The notes under the pieces are model-generated. The model did not search any database. It saw nothing but the letters and a program-made list of their open reading frames with translations, and was not told where the DNA came from. The translations under genes were made by a program, and so were the position numbers. Below, in pieces: positions 9,329 through 19,500 of a stretch of DNA of 64,000 nt (position 1 is the stretch's first letter; each line of letters begins with the position of its first letter). Source of the DNA: JAWKMZ01 sp041391965 (GTDB taxonomy: Bacteria > Bacteroidota > Bacteroidia > Flavobacteriales > Flavobacteriaceae); NCBI GenBank assembly GCA_041391965.1, contig JAWKMZ010000001.1, positions 434,001 to 498,000 on the forward strand, read 5' to 3'.

Positions 9329-10015
9329 ATGAAAAAAATAGTCCTTCTATTTGCAGTTATGGTGTCTGTAACCCTTTCTGCACAAACCAAAACTGAGCTA
9401 CAAAAACATTTTGAAGCCTACTATCAACAAATGAAAAAACAAGGTGACACACAAGGTGTTATCAATGCGCTGACACACTTAGATGTCTTGTCGCCATCAC
9501 AAGCCAGAAAAGATACTTTAGCATATATTTATATGTCAGATGGTAGAAATTTAGAAGCTTTAAACACCATTGGTATTGAAAAAAATGCTTCAGATTCTGA
9601 TATCAATACTCAGGTAAAAGCTGTTGCTTTGGCTGCCTTAAACCATCCAAAAGAAGCTTTAGTATTTTATGAAGTTTTATATAACAAAAAACCAAGTGCA
9701 CCAATAGCTTATGATGTTGCCGATTTAAAAATACAATTGGGTGATTTTGCTGGTGCTAAAGAAAAAATTGAATATGGTTTGGCCAATGCAACAGACGATA
9801 TGAAACGTGCTTTTTATGAAACACAACAACCATATCAAACACCATTAAAAGCTGCTTTTTTATATTTAAAAGCGTTGGTTAATTTTAACGAAGACCAAAC
9901 TAATAACGTGGAAAGTTCTTTAGCTATTTTAAATCATGCTTTGGTAATTGACCCTAATTTTAATATGGCAAAAATTAGTAAAGATGCTTTATTATCGAGA
10001 AAGAAAAAAGAATAA
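9329..10015 (+). CDS. Exported TPR-like protein of unknown function
   Basis: A 228-residue protein with a clean signal peptide (MKKIVLLFAVMVSVTLSAQ, cleavage after SAQ about residue 19), so periplasmic or surface exposed. The rest is alpha-helical with TPR-like helix pairs (KAVALAALNHPKEALVFYEVLYNKKPSAP and VADLKIQLGDFAGAKEKIEYGL). A TAATCTTG element near 9293 is a one-mismatch match to the Bacteroidota -7 box. Monocistronic and followed by a strong hairpin terminator. No specific function can be assigned. Confidence 0.8.
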   Translation: MKKIVLLFAVMVSVTLSAQTKTELQKHFEAYYQQMKKQGDTQGVINALTHLDVLSPSQARKDTLAYIYMSDGRNLEALNTIGIEKNASDSDINTQVKAVALAALNHPKEALVFYEVLYNKKPSAPIAYDVADLKIQLGDFAGAKEKIEYGLANATDDMKRAFYETQQPYQTPLKAAFLYLKALVNFNEDQTNNVESSLAILNHALVIDPNFNMAKISKDALLSRKKKE

Positions 10016-10033
10016 CACGAATTATATAAACAC

Positions 10034-10062
10034 AAAAAAGCAGCCAATAGGCTGCTTTTTTT
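10034..10062. terminator. Bidirectional terminator between TPR protein and M13 peptidase
   Basis: AAAAAAGCAGCC pairs with GGCTGCTTTTTT across a four-base AATA loop, a 12-bp perfect stem with A and T tracts on both sides. It can end transcription of the two convergent genes. Confidence 0.9.
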
Positions 10063-10081
10063 ATGAATTGATTTTAATAAA

Positions 10082-12148
10082 CTACCAAATTCTTACACGT
10101 TTTTCTGGTGCTAAATACATAGAATCTCCTTCTTTAATATCAAAAGCTTGGTAAAAGGCATCTACATTTTTTAAAGGTTGTATGGCTCTAACTTTTGCTG
10201 GTGAATGTGGATCCGTTTTTATTCTTGTTCTTAGGTTGTCTTCTCTAATTAAATCTCTCCAAACTGTGGTCCAAGAAATAAAGAAACGCTGTTCTGGTGT
10301 GTAACCATCAATATTTTCTGGTCGTCCATTTTCTTTAAAATCTAATTGTAAGGCATCATAAGCTCCAAGCACACCACCTAAATCGCCAATATTTTCACCA
10401 AGTGTAAATTTACCATTAACATGGACACTGTCTAATACTTCTATTTGGTCATATTGTTCTGCTAAAGCATTGGCACGTTTTGTAAATTCTTCAAGGTCTT
10501 TTGGTGTCCACCAGTTTTTAAGATTTCCATCCGCATCAAAACGCGCTCCAGAATCGTCAAAAGCATGAGAGATTTCGTGACCAATAACAGCACCAATTCC
10601 TCCATAATTTACAGCGTCATCTGCATTATAGTTATAAAAAGGTGGTTGTAAGATGGCTGCAGGAAACACAATTTCGTTGTTTGACGGATTGTAATACGCA
10701 TTAATAGTTTGTGGTGTCATTCCCCATTCTGTCTTATCAACAGGTTCATTGATTTCTGATAAATTTTTATCTGAAGCCCATTTGCTTACTGCTAACATAT
10801 TTTGCGCAAAGGTATTGCCTTCTTTTACCATTAATTTTGAATAGTCTTTCCACTCATCTGGATATGCTATTTTTACGGTAAACTTATCTAATTTTTCAAC
10901 GGCTTTTTTCTTTGTTTCTGGAGACATCCAATCTAAAGCCATAATTCTATTTTGGTAGGCTTTAATAACATTGGCAATCATTTTTTTAGCTTTTTCTTTT
11001 GCTTCTGGCGGAAACTTAGCATCTACATATAATTTACCGATAGCTTCTCCAACTGCAGCGTTGGCAGTTGCCAAAGCACGTTCTTCTGGGTCTTTTTGTT
11101 TTATGGCGCCATTTAAGGTTTTAGAGTAAAAATCCCAATTTGCTTTTTCAATGGCTGTGGTTAAAAATCCGGATGCGTTGTTAAGTGTACTCCAAGTCAT
11201 TAATGTTTTAATATCATCAATAGACGTGTTGGTCAAAAAATTTTGCAACGCAGTCATATATTTTGGTTGCATTATATTAACTGTATCAAGGGTTTTGGTA
11301 ATACCCATGTCTGTAGCTAATTTGTTCCAGTTAATGGCTGGTGTCATTTTTTGTAAATCAGCGTAAGGCAATCTGTTGTTGTAGTTACGCGCATCTCTCA
11401 TAGCTACTTTATCCAATCGTGGTTCTGCTAATTCTGTTTCTAATTTTAAAATCGTTTCTGCGGCAGCTCTTGCTTGAGTTTCATCATAATTAATAAATTG
11501 TAGCATTTTTGTAATATGGTCAACATATTGCTGTCTGATTTCTTTGGTTTTAGCGTCTTGATCTACATAGTAGTCTCTTTGTAATCCTAAACCACCTGGA
11601 AATATCCAAGCGATATTCATGCTGCTATTATTAAGGTCTGCATTAGAGCCTATCCCAACAAAAGGAGCAGAAACTCCTACTGTAGTTGCATAAACCGTTT
11701 GCATATCTGCAAGGTTATGGATGCTATTAATAGCGCTTAATAATGGTTTAATAGGTTCAATACCTGCTTTATTTCTTGCAACTGTATCTAATTCTGTTTC
11801 AAAAACTAATAAGGCTTTCTTTTGGTCAGTACCTTCTGCATAGGTTCCTAATTCTTTAGAGGTTTTTAAAATCTCTAACACATCTTTTTTGGTTTCTTTA
11901 CCTAATATAGCAAAATTTCCCCATCGTGTTTCATCATCAGGAATCGTTGTTTTTTTAGTCCAATTACCATTAACAAAATCGTAAAAGTCATCTTTTGGAT
12001 TTACAGTGGTATCCATATTATCCAATACAATACCAGGTACTTTTTTTTCAGTCATTGCAGTGTCATTTTTGGGTTCTTCTTTGCAGGCAATTAAGCTTGT
12101 AAGGGTCAAACCCGAAATAGCCAATACGTGTTTAAGATTGGTGTTCAT
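10082..12148 (-). CDS. M13-family zinc metallopeptidase lipoprotein (PepO/neprilysin-like)
   Basis: A 688-residue zinc endopeptidase. The catalytic HEISH (HExxH) lies in GAVIGHEISHAFDD, the third ligand and Asp in ENIGDLGGVLGAYDAL, and the substrate-backbone motif is NAYY upstream of these. The N-terminus is a lipoprotein signal with lipobox SLIAC (mature Cys about residue 22), so it is anchored to a membrane facing the periplasm or cell surface. Length and domain order match bacterial M13 enzymes (about 630-690), which degrade oligopeptides. Monocistronic, convergent with the TPR gene. Confidence 0.95.
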   Translation of the reverse strand: MNTNLKHVLAISGLTLTSLIACKEEPKNDTAMTEKKVPGIVLDNMDTTVNPKDDFYDFVNGNWTKKTTIPDDETRWGNFAILGKETKKDVLEILKTSKELGTYAEGTDQKKALLVFETELDTVARNKAGIEPIKPLLSAINSIHNLADMQTVYATTVGVSAPFVGIGSNADLNNSSMNIAWIFPGGLGLQRDYYVDQDAKTKEIRQQYVDHITKMLQFINYDETQARAAAETILKLETELAEPRLDKVAMRDARNYNNRLPYADLQKMTPAINWNKLATDMGITKTLDTVNIMQPKYMTALQNFLTNTSIDDIKTLMTWSTLNNASGFLTTAIEKANWDFYSKTLNGAIKQKDPEERALATANAAVGEAIGKLYVDAKFPPEAKEKAKKMIANVIKAYQNRIMALDWMSPETKKKAVEKLDKFTVKIAYPDEWKDYSKLMVKEGNTFAQNMLAVSKWASDKNLSEINEPVDKTEWGMTPQTINAYYNPSNNEIVFPAAILQPPFYNYNADDAVNYGGIGAVIGHEISHAFDDSGARFDADGNLKNWWTPKDLEEFTKRANALAEQYDQIEVLDSVHVNGKFTLGENIGDLGGVLGAYDALQLDFKENGRPENIDGYTPEQRFFISWTTVWRDLIREDNLRTRIKTDPHSPAKVRAIQPLKNVDAFYQAFDIKEGDSMYLAPEKRVRIW

Positions 12149-12263
12149 AGTGTTTAAGTTGTTTATTTTAGTAAAATTAATATTAATTAGATGCTTGGAG
12201 CTTAGATTTGTTACATCTTAACAAAATATTAAGAAAACAACGCTTCTTTTAACCTTCTGAATT

Positions 12264-12785
12264 TTAATAAGGTTGCTCAATCACTTGAGATTCTAATTCA
12301 TATTTTTTGTTGATTTGAAGGTTTAAATTAGCATAAGCAACCAAAAGTTCTTTAACACTGTTTAAGAGTTCGGCTTTTTTGATAGTGTCTAAATTAGCAA
12401 TGCTTTGCAATTTGAGTAAGGTGGTTTCTAAAACCGTTATTCTGGAATAGATGGCTGCGGTTTTAATTGCTTGTGGTTCTTCTTTTTTAAAATCGGTAAT
12501 AAACGTCATCATCAATTCTTTCTCATTTTTAAAAAACGATAAATCACCCGCTTTTAAAAGTTCTATTTGTGTTGATAGCTCTGCATATTTTTGCCATGTA
12601 GAAAGCGCTTTTTTAGAATCTGGACTTAATACAAAGTCCGTGTATTTTAGGCTTTCAACATCTTTAGCTGTAAGATGATAACTTTCTGGAGTATTGACTG
12701 TATCTGTAGCCATTTCAGATTTTGAATTGGGTTTACATCCACATACAAAAAGGCCTAAAATAAAAAATAGAAAAAAAGGTTTCAT
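12264..12785 (-). CDS. Small putative lipoprotein, unknown function
   Basis: A 173-residue protein with a lipoprotein signal (MKPFFLFFILGLFVCGC, lipobox FVCGC). The mature part is helical with heptad-like leucines (ITVLETTLLKLQSIANLDTIKKAELLNSV). I do not recognise a domain. It sits 115 bases upstream of the M13 gene on the same strand and could be co-transcribed with it, but the gap is large. Divergent from the threonine dehydrogenase gene. Confidence 0.75.
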   Translation of the reverse strand: MKPFFLFFILGLFVCGCKPNSKSEMATDTVNTPESYHLTAKDVESLKYTDFVLSPDSKKALSTWQKYAELSTQIELLKAGDLSFFKNEKELMMTFITDFKKEEPQAIKTAAIYSRITVLETTLLKLQSIANLDTIKKAELLNSVKELLVAYANLNLQINKKYELESQVIEQPY

Positions 12786-12910
12786 AAAGTTACTAACACA
12801 AATTGGCTGTAAATATAATTAAACTAATTTGTTGCGCCTTTAGTATAGATTTATTTTAGTGCAACACGTTAATTTTATCCTATTAAATTTTATACAGTTT
12901 GTATTCTTGT

Positions 12911-12918
12911 TACTTTTG
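12911..12918 (+). promoter_or_regulatory. -7 promoter element for threonine dehydrogenase
   Basis: TACTTTTG fits TAnnTTTG and ends 24 bases before the ATG. The -33 element is not clear. Confidence 0.5.
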
Positions 12919-12942
12919 TAAAAATTTTGAACAGCTTAGTTT

Positions 12943-13905
12943 ATGACCTCAAAAATATTAATTATTGGCGCTTGCGGACAAATTGGCTCTGAATTAACCT
13001 ATAAACTTAGAGCCATCTACGGAAATGATAACGTCATTGCAAGTGATATTAGTTACAACAATGTTGAGGTGGTCAATTCAGGTATATTTGAAATTGTAGA
13101 TGCTCAAGATTACGCTTCCGTCAAAATTTGTGTAGAAAAACACAACATTGACACCATCTACCTTATGGCTGCCATGTTAAGTGCCACTGGTGAAAAGTAC
13201 CCAATGAAAGCTTGGGATTTGAATATGAATTCTTTGTTTCATGTGCTTAACCTTGCCAAAGCCAAGTTTATAAAAAAAGTATTTTGGCCATCAAGTATTG
13301 CCGTTTTTGGGCCAACCACTCCAAAAGTGAACACCGCACAATATACCGTTATGGAACCTTCAACGGTTTATGGTATTACCAAACAAGTGGGAGAACGTTG
13401 GTGTCAATATTATTTTGAAAAATATGATGTTGATGTTCGCAGTGTTCGTTATCCAGGAATTATTAGCTGGAAAACATTGCCTGGAGGTGGCACTACAGAT
13501 TATGCTGTTGAAATTTACCATAAAGCCATTACTGAAGGCACTTACGAAAGCTTTTTATCAGAAGATACTGAGCTTCCAATGATGTTTATGGATGATGCCA
13601 TTGATGCCACCATCCAATTAATGGATGCTCCTTCAAAAAATCTTAGCATTCGTTCATCATATAATTTGGCAGCTATCAGTTTTACGCCAAAAGATATTGC
13701 AGCCTCTATAAAAGAACATATTAAAGAATTTACCATTTCATACAATCCAGATTTTAGACAAGCCATAGCTGATAGTTGGCCAAAATCTATTGATGATACT
13801 GTTGCTCAAACCGATTGGCACTGGACCTATAAATTTGATTTGAAGCGAATGACCAAAGAAATGCTTACACAATTAGAAAAAAAATATACAGCTTCAAAAA
13901 AATAA
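12943..13905 (+). CDS. tdh: L-threonine 3-dehydrogenase, SDR (GalE-like) type
   Basis: A 320-residue extended SDR that most resembles the NAD-dependent L-threonine dehydrogenases described from flavobacteria, which oxidise threonine to 2-amino-3-ketobutyrate. Visible features are the Rossmann loop GACGQIGSEL (residues 8-17), an acidic residue at the end of strand 2 (ASD), the WPSSIAVFGPT catalytic-serine region and the YGITK motif (YxxxK), then VRYPGIISW and the PGGGTTDYAVEIYH substrate loop. Length fits. A nucleotide-sugar epimerase is the alternative, but the GGGTTDYAVE region favours the dehydrogenase. Monocistronic. Confidence 0.88.
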   Translation: MTSKILIIGACGQIGSELTYKLRAIYGNDNVIASDISYNNVEVVNSGIFEIVDAQDYASVKICVEKHNIDTIYLMAAMLSATGEKYPMKAWDLNMNSLFHVLNLAKAKFIKKVFWPSSIAVFGPTTPKVNTAQYTVMEPSTVYGITKQVGERWCQYYFEKYDVDVRSVRYPGIISWKTLPGGGTTDYAVEIYHKAITEGTYESFLSEDTELPMMFMDDAIDATIQLMDAPSKNLSIRSSYNLAAISFTPKDIAASIKEHIKEFTISYNPDFRQAIADSWPKSIDDTVAQTDWHWTYKFDLKRMTKEMLTQLEKKYTASKK

Positions 13906-13917
13906 TTCTTAAAAAAG

Positions 13918-13945
13918 GATGACATTTTAAACAGTTTCCGATGCT
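13918..13945 (+). repeat. Dispersed 28-bp repeat, copy 1
   Basis: Begins GATGACATTT and ends CCGATGCT. It matches the copy at 15102 at 22 of 28 positions by eye, with identical spacing between the conserved ends. It lies just before the Q-rich lipoprotein gene. Confidence 0.4.
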
Positions 13946-13961
13946 TTAAAAAACAAGCATT

Positions 13962-15098
13962 ATGAAATTATTATATCCTTTTTTTTTAAGCCTTTTATGT
14001 GTTTCTTGTTTGAATTCACAAACTGAAAACGGCACTTCAAACTCAGGGTTCGCACTTTTTAAAACCAGCGAAAAAACTCACTATTTTGTTGATGCCAAAA
14101 CAGGGTTGGTTGTTTATCAAAAAGCATTTCCATCTGATTGGGAAGTGGTTTCAAAACCAACTTACGATTTAGATAAAGATTTTCCTTCGTTTTTATATGC
14201 CATCCAAAACCAAAAAGGATTAAAGGCATTTAACACACCAATACGCCAATATATAGCGTTTCAAAACCCGCAATATGCACAAATGATGAGAAATTATGGC
14301 ATGAACAACATCAAACCTGTAGCATCACTACCTTCTATTGTAGAAAACGAAATAAAACCCATTATGAATCGTGACGGATTCAAGTTTGTATCTAATAGAG
14401 AATTTCCTGAATTAATGGCTTATATTAATCAAAAGAAAAACGAAATGGGATTAAATAATATAGACATTCATATGATAGCGACCGAATGGATTAATGAAAA
14501 AAATATAAAAGGCATCACAATGGTAAGCCAAATGGTACTAAGCTATGGAAATTCAAACGGCATGACCGAGCCTACAACACTATGGAATTATCAAACAGAT
14601 TTTCTATTTGCACCAAGCAACACCTATGAAGCTGTATTAAAAACAGCCATTACTTCTACTCTAAAACAAAAGGATAGTCCAAATTGGCAAAAATACCAAG
14701 CACAAGTTCTTAACTTTAGACAACAGCAACAAATTGCACAACACCAACAACGCATGCGCAACCAACAACAACAATTTGAACAACACCAACAAATGATGAA
14801 AGAACGTTATGCTGCACAAGACGCTAACCATGAGCGCTTTATGAACTCACTACGTGGCACTCCTACTTCAACATACAGCTATACCTCTGATGCCAACCAT
14901 CAAAATTTTATAGATATGATTAGAGAAGAACAAAATGTAAATTTAGAAGGCAAAACCTTTAAAGTTGAAGCTGGCGCTAATAACTATTGGATGAATAGCG
15001 ATGGCAAATATATTATGAGCAACGACCTATTTTACAATCCAAATACTGATGCTATTTATGACAATCAGCATTGGGATTTGACCACAAAACAAAATTAA
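13962..15098 (+). CDS. Putative lipoprotein with glutamine-rich linker, unknown function
   Basis: A 378-residue protein with a lipoprotein signal (PFFLSLLCVSC, lipobox CVSC). Residues about 30-240 form a globular domain without recognisable signature. Residues about 246-285 are strongly Q-rich (RQQQQIAQHQQ, NQQQQFEQHQQ) and probably a coiled coil or extended linker. A C-terminal segment (FKVEAGANNYWMNSDGKYIMSNDLFYNPN) resembles a small beta domain. It lies between tdh and the sigma-factor operon on the same strand, but a 145-base gap argues for separate transcription. Function not assignable. Confidence 0.7.
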   Translation: MKLLYPFFLSLLCVSCLNSQTENGTSNSGFALFKTSEKTHYFVDAKTGLVVYQKAFPSDWEVVSKPTYDLDKDFPSFLYAIQNQKGLKAFNTPIRQYIAFQNPQYAQMMRNYGMNNIKPVASLPSIVENEIKPIMNRDGFKFVSNREFPELMAYINQKKNEMGLNNIDIHMIATEWINEKNIKGITMVSQMVLSYGNSNGMTEPTTLWNYQTDFLFAPSNTYEAVLKTAITSTLKQKDSPNWQKYQAQVLNFRQQQQIAQHQQRMRNQQQQFEQHQQMMKERYAAQDANHERFMNSLRGTPTSTYSYTSDANHQNFIDMIREEQNVNLEGKTFKVEAGANNYWMNSDGKYIMSNDLFYNPNTDAIYDNQHWDLTTKQN

Positions 15099-15101
15099 AA
15101 T

Positions 15102-15129
15102 GATGACATTTATAAAGCTTTACGATGCT
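15102..15129 (+). repeat. Dispersed 28-bp repeat, copy 2
   Basis: Starts GATGACATTT and ends ACGATGCT, aligned with the copy at 13918. It sits a few bases after the stop of the Q-rich lipoprotein gene, so the two copies bracket that gene. The 145-base gap up to the sigma factor holds nothing else I can identify. Confidence 0.4.
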
Positions 15130-15243
15130 GAAGTAGAATGAAAAACCAAGAGTAAAGTAGTTAAACGTATAAATTGTCATTTAAAAGACGAGTGTTTGAA
15201 GTCACTTTAATAAATTGTATATTTCTCATGTTTTGCATAACCT

Positions 15244-15822
15244 ATGAGAGAAACATACAAAATCGATTTACAAACACAGCTCATTGAAGCCATCAAAGCT
15301 AATGATTCTGTCGTATTAAAAACATTTTACACTACAAACTACTACAAAGTTGAAGCATTAGTTTTAAAAAACAATGGAACTAAAGAACACGCAAAAGACA
15401 TCTATCAAGACGCCTTTATTGCTGTTTGGAATAATATAAAGAATGATACATTTATCCCTCAAAATGAAAGTGCTTTGCAAGGCTATTTATATCAAATTGC
15501 AAAAAACAAATGGATGGATGTTTTGCGCTCATCACAATTTAAAAAAACAAAATTTATAGATGATACTTTGCCTTTGACTGATGCAACTGAAGAACAAACA
15601 AATGAAAATATCAGTATAGAAAAACAAAAATTAAAACACACCATGGCTGTTTTTAAAACCTTTGGCAGCCCATGCAAAGAATTATTAACCGCGTTTTATT
15701 TTGAAAAAGAATCTTTACGCGACATTGCAAAAAAATTACAAATAGAAGAAACTACAGCGCGCAATAAAAAATACAGATGTATGGAAAAATTACGCGAACT
15801 TATTTTAGCCTCAAAATCATAA
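15244..15822 (+). CDS. ECF-type RNA polymerase sigma factor
   Basis: A 192-residue sigma-70 family protein with only regions 2 and 4. Region 2 covers about residues 25-100 (KEHAKDIYQDAFIAVWNNI, LYQIAKNKWMDVLR, the -10 recognition helix). Region 4 is about 135-190 (LLTAFYFEKESLRDIAKKL, TTARNKKYRCMEKLREL, a helix-turn-helix for the -35 element). It directs RNA polymerase to a specific regulon. It is the first gene of a tight four-gene operon with a membrane TPR protein (4-base gap) and two CHAT proteins, which makes the next gene the likely anti-sigma factor. No obvious TAnnTTTG promoter precedes it, compatible with autoregulation. Confidence 0.93.
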   Translation: MRETYKIDLQTQLIEAIKANDSVVLKTFYTTNYYKVEALVLKNNGTKEHAKDIYQDAFIAVWNNIKNDTFIPQNESALQGYLYQIAKNKWMDVLRSSQFKKTKFIDDTLPLTDATEEQTNENISIEKQKLKHTMAVFKTFGSPCKELLTAFYFEKESLRDIAKKLQIEETTARNKKYRCMEKLRELILASKS

Positions 15823-15826
15823 AAAA

Positions 15827-16561
15827 TTGAAAACAAATAGCAACATATCACAAGAATTATTAGAAACTGTTGAGCGTTACCACAACAACACAATGCCAGC
15901 AAATGAAAGGAAAACCTTTGAAGCACAACTTCAAAACGACACAAATTTTAAAGCACAAGTAGCTGATATAAAAACCCTGCTGCTTGGTATAGAAACACAA
16001 GCCTTAAAAGAACAGTTAGACAGCTTTCATAACGAATTGTCCAAGACATCAACCATCATAAAACCTAAGCCAAACGTTCGCTTTTTAAACTTTAAAAAAG
16101 TGGCTGTTGCAGCCATTTTAATACTGAGTCTTGGAGCTTTTTGGTGGTTTAGTAGTAGCACCAACAGCAAGCTTTACGCCAATTATTTTACTCCAGACCC
16201 TGGTTTGCCAACAACTATGGGAACAACAGATAATTACGCATTCTTTGACGCCATGGTTAACTACAAACAAGGCGATTATAAAACCGCCATTTCTAAATGG
16301 AAAAAATTAGAGTTAAACGACCCCAAAAATGACACCATCAATTACTTTTTGGGTGTTGCTTATTTAGCTGATAAAAACACAGACAAAGCCATTACATATT
16401 TGAACAAAACTGTTGAGGTTCCAGAAAGTGTTTTTACCAAAGATGCCTATTTTTATTTAGGACTTGCCTTTTTAAAATCTGAAAAAACTGACAAAGCCAA
16501 AGAAGCTTTTCAAAAAAGCTCATCTAAAAAAAGTGAAGGCATCCTAAAAGCCTTAAAATGA
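15827..16561 (+). CDS. Single-pass membrane protein: anti-sigma-like N-terminus and periplasmic TPRs
   Basis: A 244-residue protein read from a TTG start 4 bases after the sigma-factor stop. Residues 8-75 (ELLETVERYHNNTMPANER, FEAQLQNDTNFKAQV) resemble the cytoplasmic 'E..RY..G.M...E...FE..L..D..F' segment at the N-terminus of Bacteroidota anti-sigma-like proteins. One membrane helix follows (about 90-109, VAVAAILILSLGAFWWF) with lysines on its cytoplasmic side. Residues about 135-244 hold TPR units (DYKTAISKWKKLELNDPKND, YFLGVAYLADKNTDKAITYL, YFYLGLAFLKSEKTDKAKEAF) and should be periplasmic. The gene order makes it a candidate membrane anti-sigma factor whose TPR half senses or contacts the CHAT proteins. 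The anti-sigma role is inference. Confidence 0.8.
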   Translation: MKTNSNISQELLETVERYHNNTMPANERKTFEAQLQNDTNFKAQVADIKTLLLGIETQALKEQLDSFHNELSKTSTIIKPKPNVRFLNFKKVAVAAILILSLGAFWWFSSSTNSKLYANYFTPDPGLPTTMGTTDNYAFFDAMVNYKQGDYKTAISKWKKLELNDPKNDTINYFLGVAYLADKNTDKAITYLNKTVEVPESVFTKDAYFYLGLAFLKSEKTDKAKEAFQKSSSKKSEGILKALK

Positions 16562-16565
16562 TACC

Positions 16566-19500
16566 ATGCTACGTTTGAAACAAATTCTTATTGTTAGTTG
16601 TTTGTTTACAAGCATTATAAGCCATTCGCAAGATAGAGGCAAAGACACAAAGCTATTAGATAGCCTTATCAATAAAAAAGAATTTGTAAAAGCAGATGCT
16701 GTTTTAAAATCCACAATTTCAAAATTAACCGCTAAAAAAGATTACTACTATTTAGCCGATTTGGTGTTTTATGTCGGAAAACTAAAATTGGAACAAAATC
16801 AGAATAAAGTAGTTGCAACAAAAGCGGTAACCGATTTTATAAACCTTGTAAGTAAAGCTACAGATTCTGCAAAGGTGTTGCGGCAAATACAAATGACCAC
16901 TTCAACATTTTACCAAATGATTGGAGAGTACCAAAACGCTTACGACGCCAACATAAACGCTTTAAATTTTACAAAAAAATGGAAGGAAGCCAAAGGCGAA
17001 GATTTTGGAATCATCGAAAATAACTTAAGTACGTTTAGCAACTTTTTGGGCAACATACAAGAAGGGAAACTACATGCTCAAAAAGCGATGCAGTATTTTG
17101 AATCAGATCCAAAATCTGACCCAAAAAATCTGTACAACAGTTACAACTCCTTAGCTGTGAGTATGTGGAAAGTTTCCAAAGTGGATAGTGCTTTGTATTA
17201 TTATAAAAAATATGAAACCCTATTAAACACCCTCGAAAAAACTCCTGAAAATATTTTTGGTCAAGCCTATCTTCAAAATAATATGGCAGCCATTTACAGT
17301 TCGCAAGGTAATTTGGAACAAGGTTTAAAAGCCATGGAAACCACCATCAATTGCTTAAATACTTTTATCAATTCTGATGTTTCCGCCAAACGCAAAGAAC
17401 AGGCAAGAACTTTTCGTTTTAACGCCATTGAAAACTACGCACTACTGACTAAACAAAGTGGCGATTACCAAAAAGCATTAGACCTCTATCTTTTCAATTA
17501 TAAAGAAGAACAGAAAAATTTAGGTGCAAATCATGCGCTTCTTTTTGAGACCAAAATTAAATTGGGACAAATTTATTTAGATCTTAACAATTATGATAAA
17601 GCCAATTACTATTTAGACGATGCCATTTTGCAAATTAGCAATACCGAAGGCGACAACTACCTTTATGATGCTGATGCTCATTTTGCAAAAGCCATGGTTT
17701 GCAACGCGTTAAAAAACACAAAAGAAGCCAAGCAAAATTTTGAAGCTGCTGAACGCCTTTACGAATTGGGACTTGAAGGCAGCTATGACGATGTGTATAT
17801 GAGCATGATAGAAACAGCGTCGCACTTTTATGCTAAAAACAATGAACGTGAACGCGCTTTACAAATGTCGGAAAAAGCCTATGATTATATCAAAAAGAAT
17901 CAAGGCGTAACCTCTTCTTTTGAAATACAACAAACCCTGAATCTTGGCGAAATTTATTATGAATTGGAAGATTATCAAACCGCACTGCAAAAAAGTGAAA
18001 CCACAATCAATCTTTTAAAAACAACGCTTCCAACCCAAACAAAACAAAAGGATTCAACCGTCATTTATAAATATTATCCTTCGGCTGTCTTGTTAAATAC
18101 AAAAGCCAATTACCAACTTCATCCTAAAAAAGAGGTAACATTTCTTAAACAGCAATTAGAAGAACTCGATAGCACTATTACCATTATTGAGCAACAAAAA
18201 TCACATCTTGGAGACGATACCAATATTTCCGTTTTAATTGAAGTAAGCACACCTGTTTTTGAATTTGCCAAAAAGTTGTCGATGGAGCTTTATGAGCTGA
18301 CCAAAGACAAAAAGTATCTCAATAAAGTCATCAGTCTCAATGAATCTGTGTTGTACAACAAAATACGCTCACAGTTAAATTCGAGGGCGTCCATGGCATT
18401 TCGCGATGTTCCTGAAACCGTTTTGGAGAAAGAAAAAAGCATCAAAAAAGCCATGTCTGAAGCATTGACTTCTGAAACCCAAATGGACACTTATTTTAAA
18501 TTAGAAACCGATTGGAAAGCGTATTTAGCAGACCTCAAATCAAACTATCCCAACTACTACAAATTAAAGTTTGCGCCTATTACCAAATCTTTGAAAAACA
18601 TAGAAGCGAAGGTGCCAACCAACACAACCATTGTGCGTTATACTTATATTGACAACCAGTTGTATGCCATTGTCATTTCAAAAGAAAATATGCAAAGCTT
18701 TAAGCTCAATCAAGAACATGTTGCTGAAAACATTGCCAAGTTTCAAAATGCAAGCACGCTTTTTGATAACCAATTTGAAAGTTTATCGACCTTATACAAC
18801 CAATTATGGAAACCTTTTGAAGCTGCCATTACTACCAAAAATGTCATCATCATTCCAGATCGTGATTTGTTTAATTTGAGTTTTGAAATGTTGACACCAA
18901 AACCCATTTCTTCTTATAAAGACATGGCCACAAACAGTCTGCTATCAAAATATATCATCTCCTATAATTACAGTTTATTTTTGATAGACAAAGGCAGTAA
19001 AATTACAGATTACAAAAATAATTTTGTGGCGTTTGCACCAGAATTCAATGACAAAATGAAGCAAAACTACAAGGTCGAAGTCAAAGATTCCATGAGCATT
19101 GACAAGACCTATTTAACCCTTTTACCTCAACCTTTTACTAAAAGTTTGGCTCAAAGTTCTACACGACTATTTAAAGGCACTTCTTTTCTGAATGAAAAAT
19201 CAACCAAACACATTTTTGAGAATGCTGCCAAAGAACACAAAATCATTCATATTGGAACACATGCCGAATCTAACAATGTATCACCAGAACTGTCACGTTT
19301 GGTATTTGCAAAATCTGCTGACAGCCTTGACAGTGATGACAATTATCTTTATACCTACGAAATTTATAACACAAATTTATCTTCCAATTTAGCCATTTTG
19401 ACCGCTTGCGAAACCGGAAAACCAAGCTATCAAGCTGGTGAAGGCATGATTTCATTAGCAAATGCTTTTAATTATGCAGGAAGCGAGAGCATTTTGACGA

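Noticed and set aside
12943..13905. UDP-glucose 4-epimerase
   Set aside because: The fold is shared, but the GGGTTDYAVE substrate loop and overall sequence favour SDR-type L-threonine dehydrogenase.
15244..16561. Type III-E CRISPR accessory set (RpoE/Csx30)
   Set aside because: No gRAMP/Cas7-11 gene, cas1 or array is present; the resemblance is only of logic, and the TPR protein is not recognisably Csx30.
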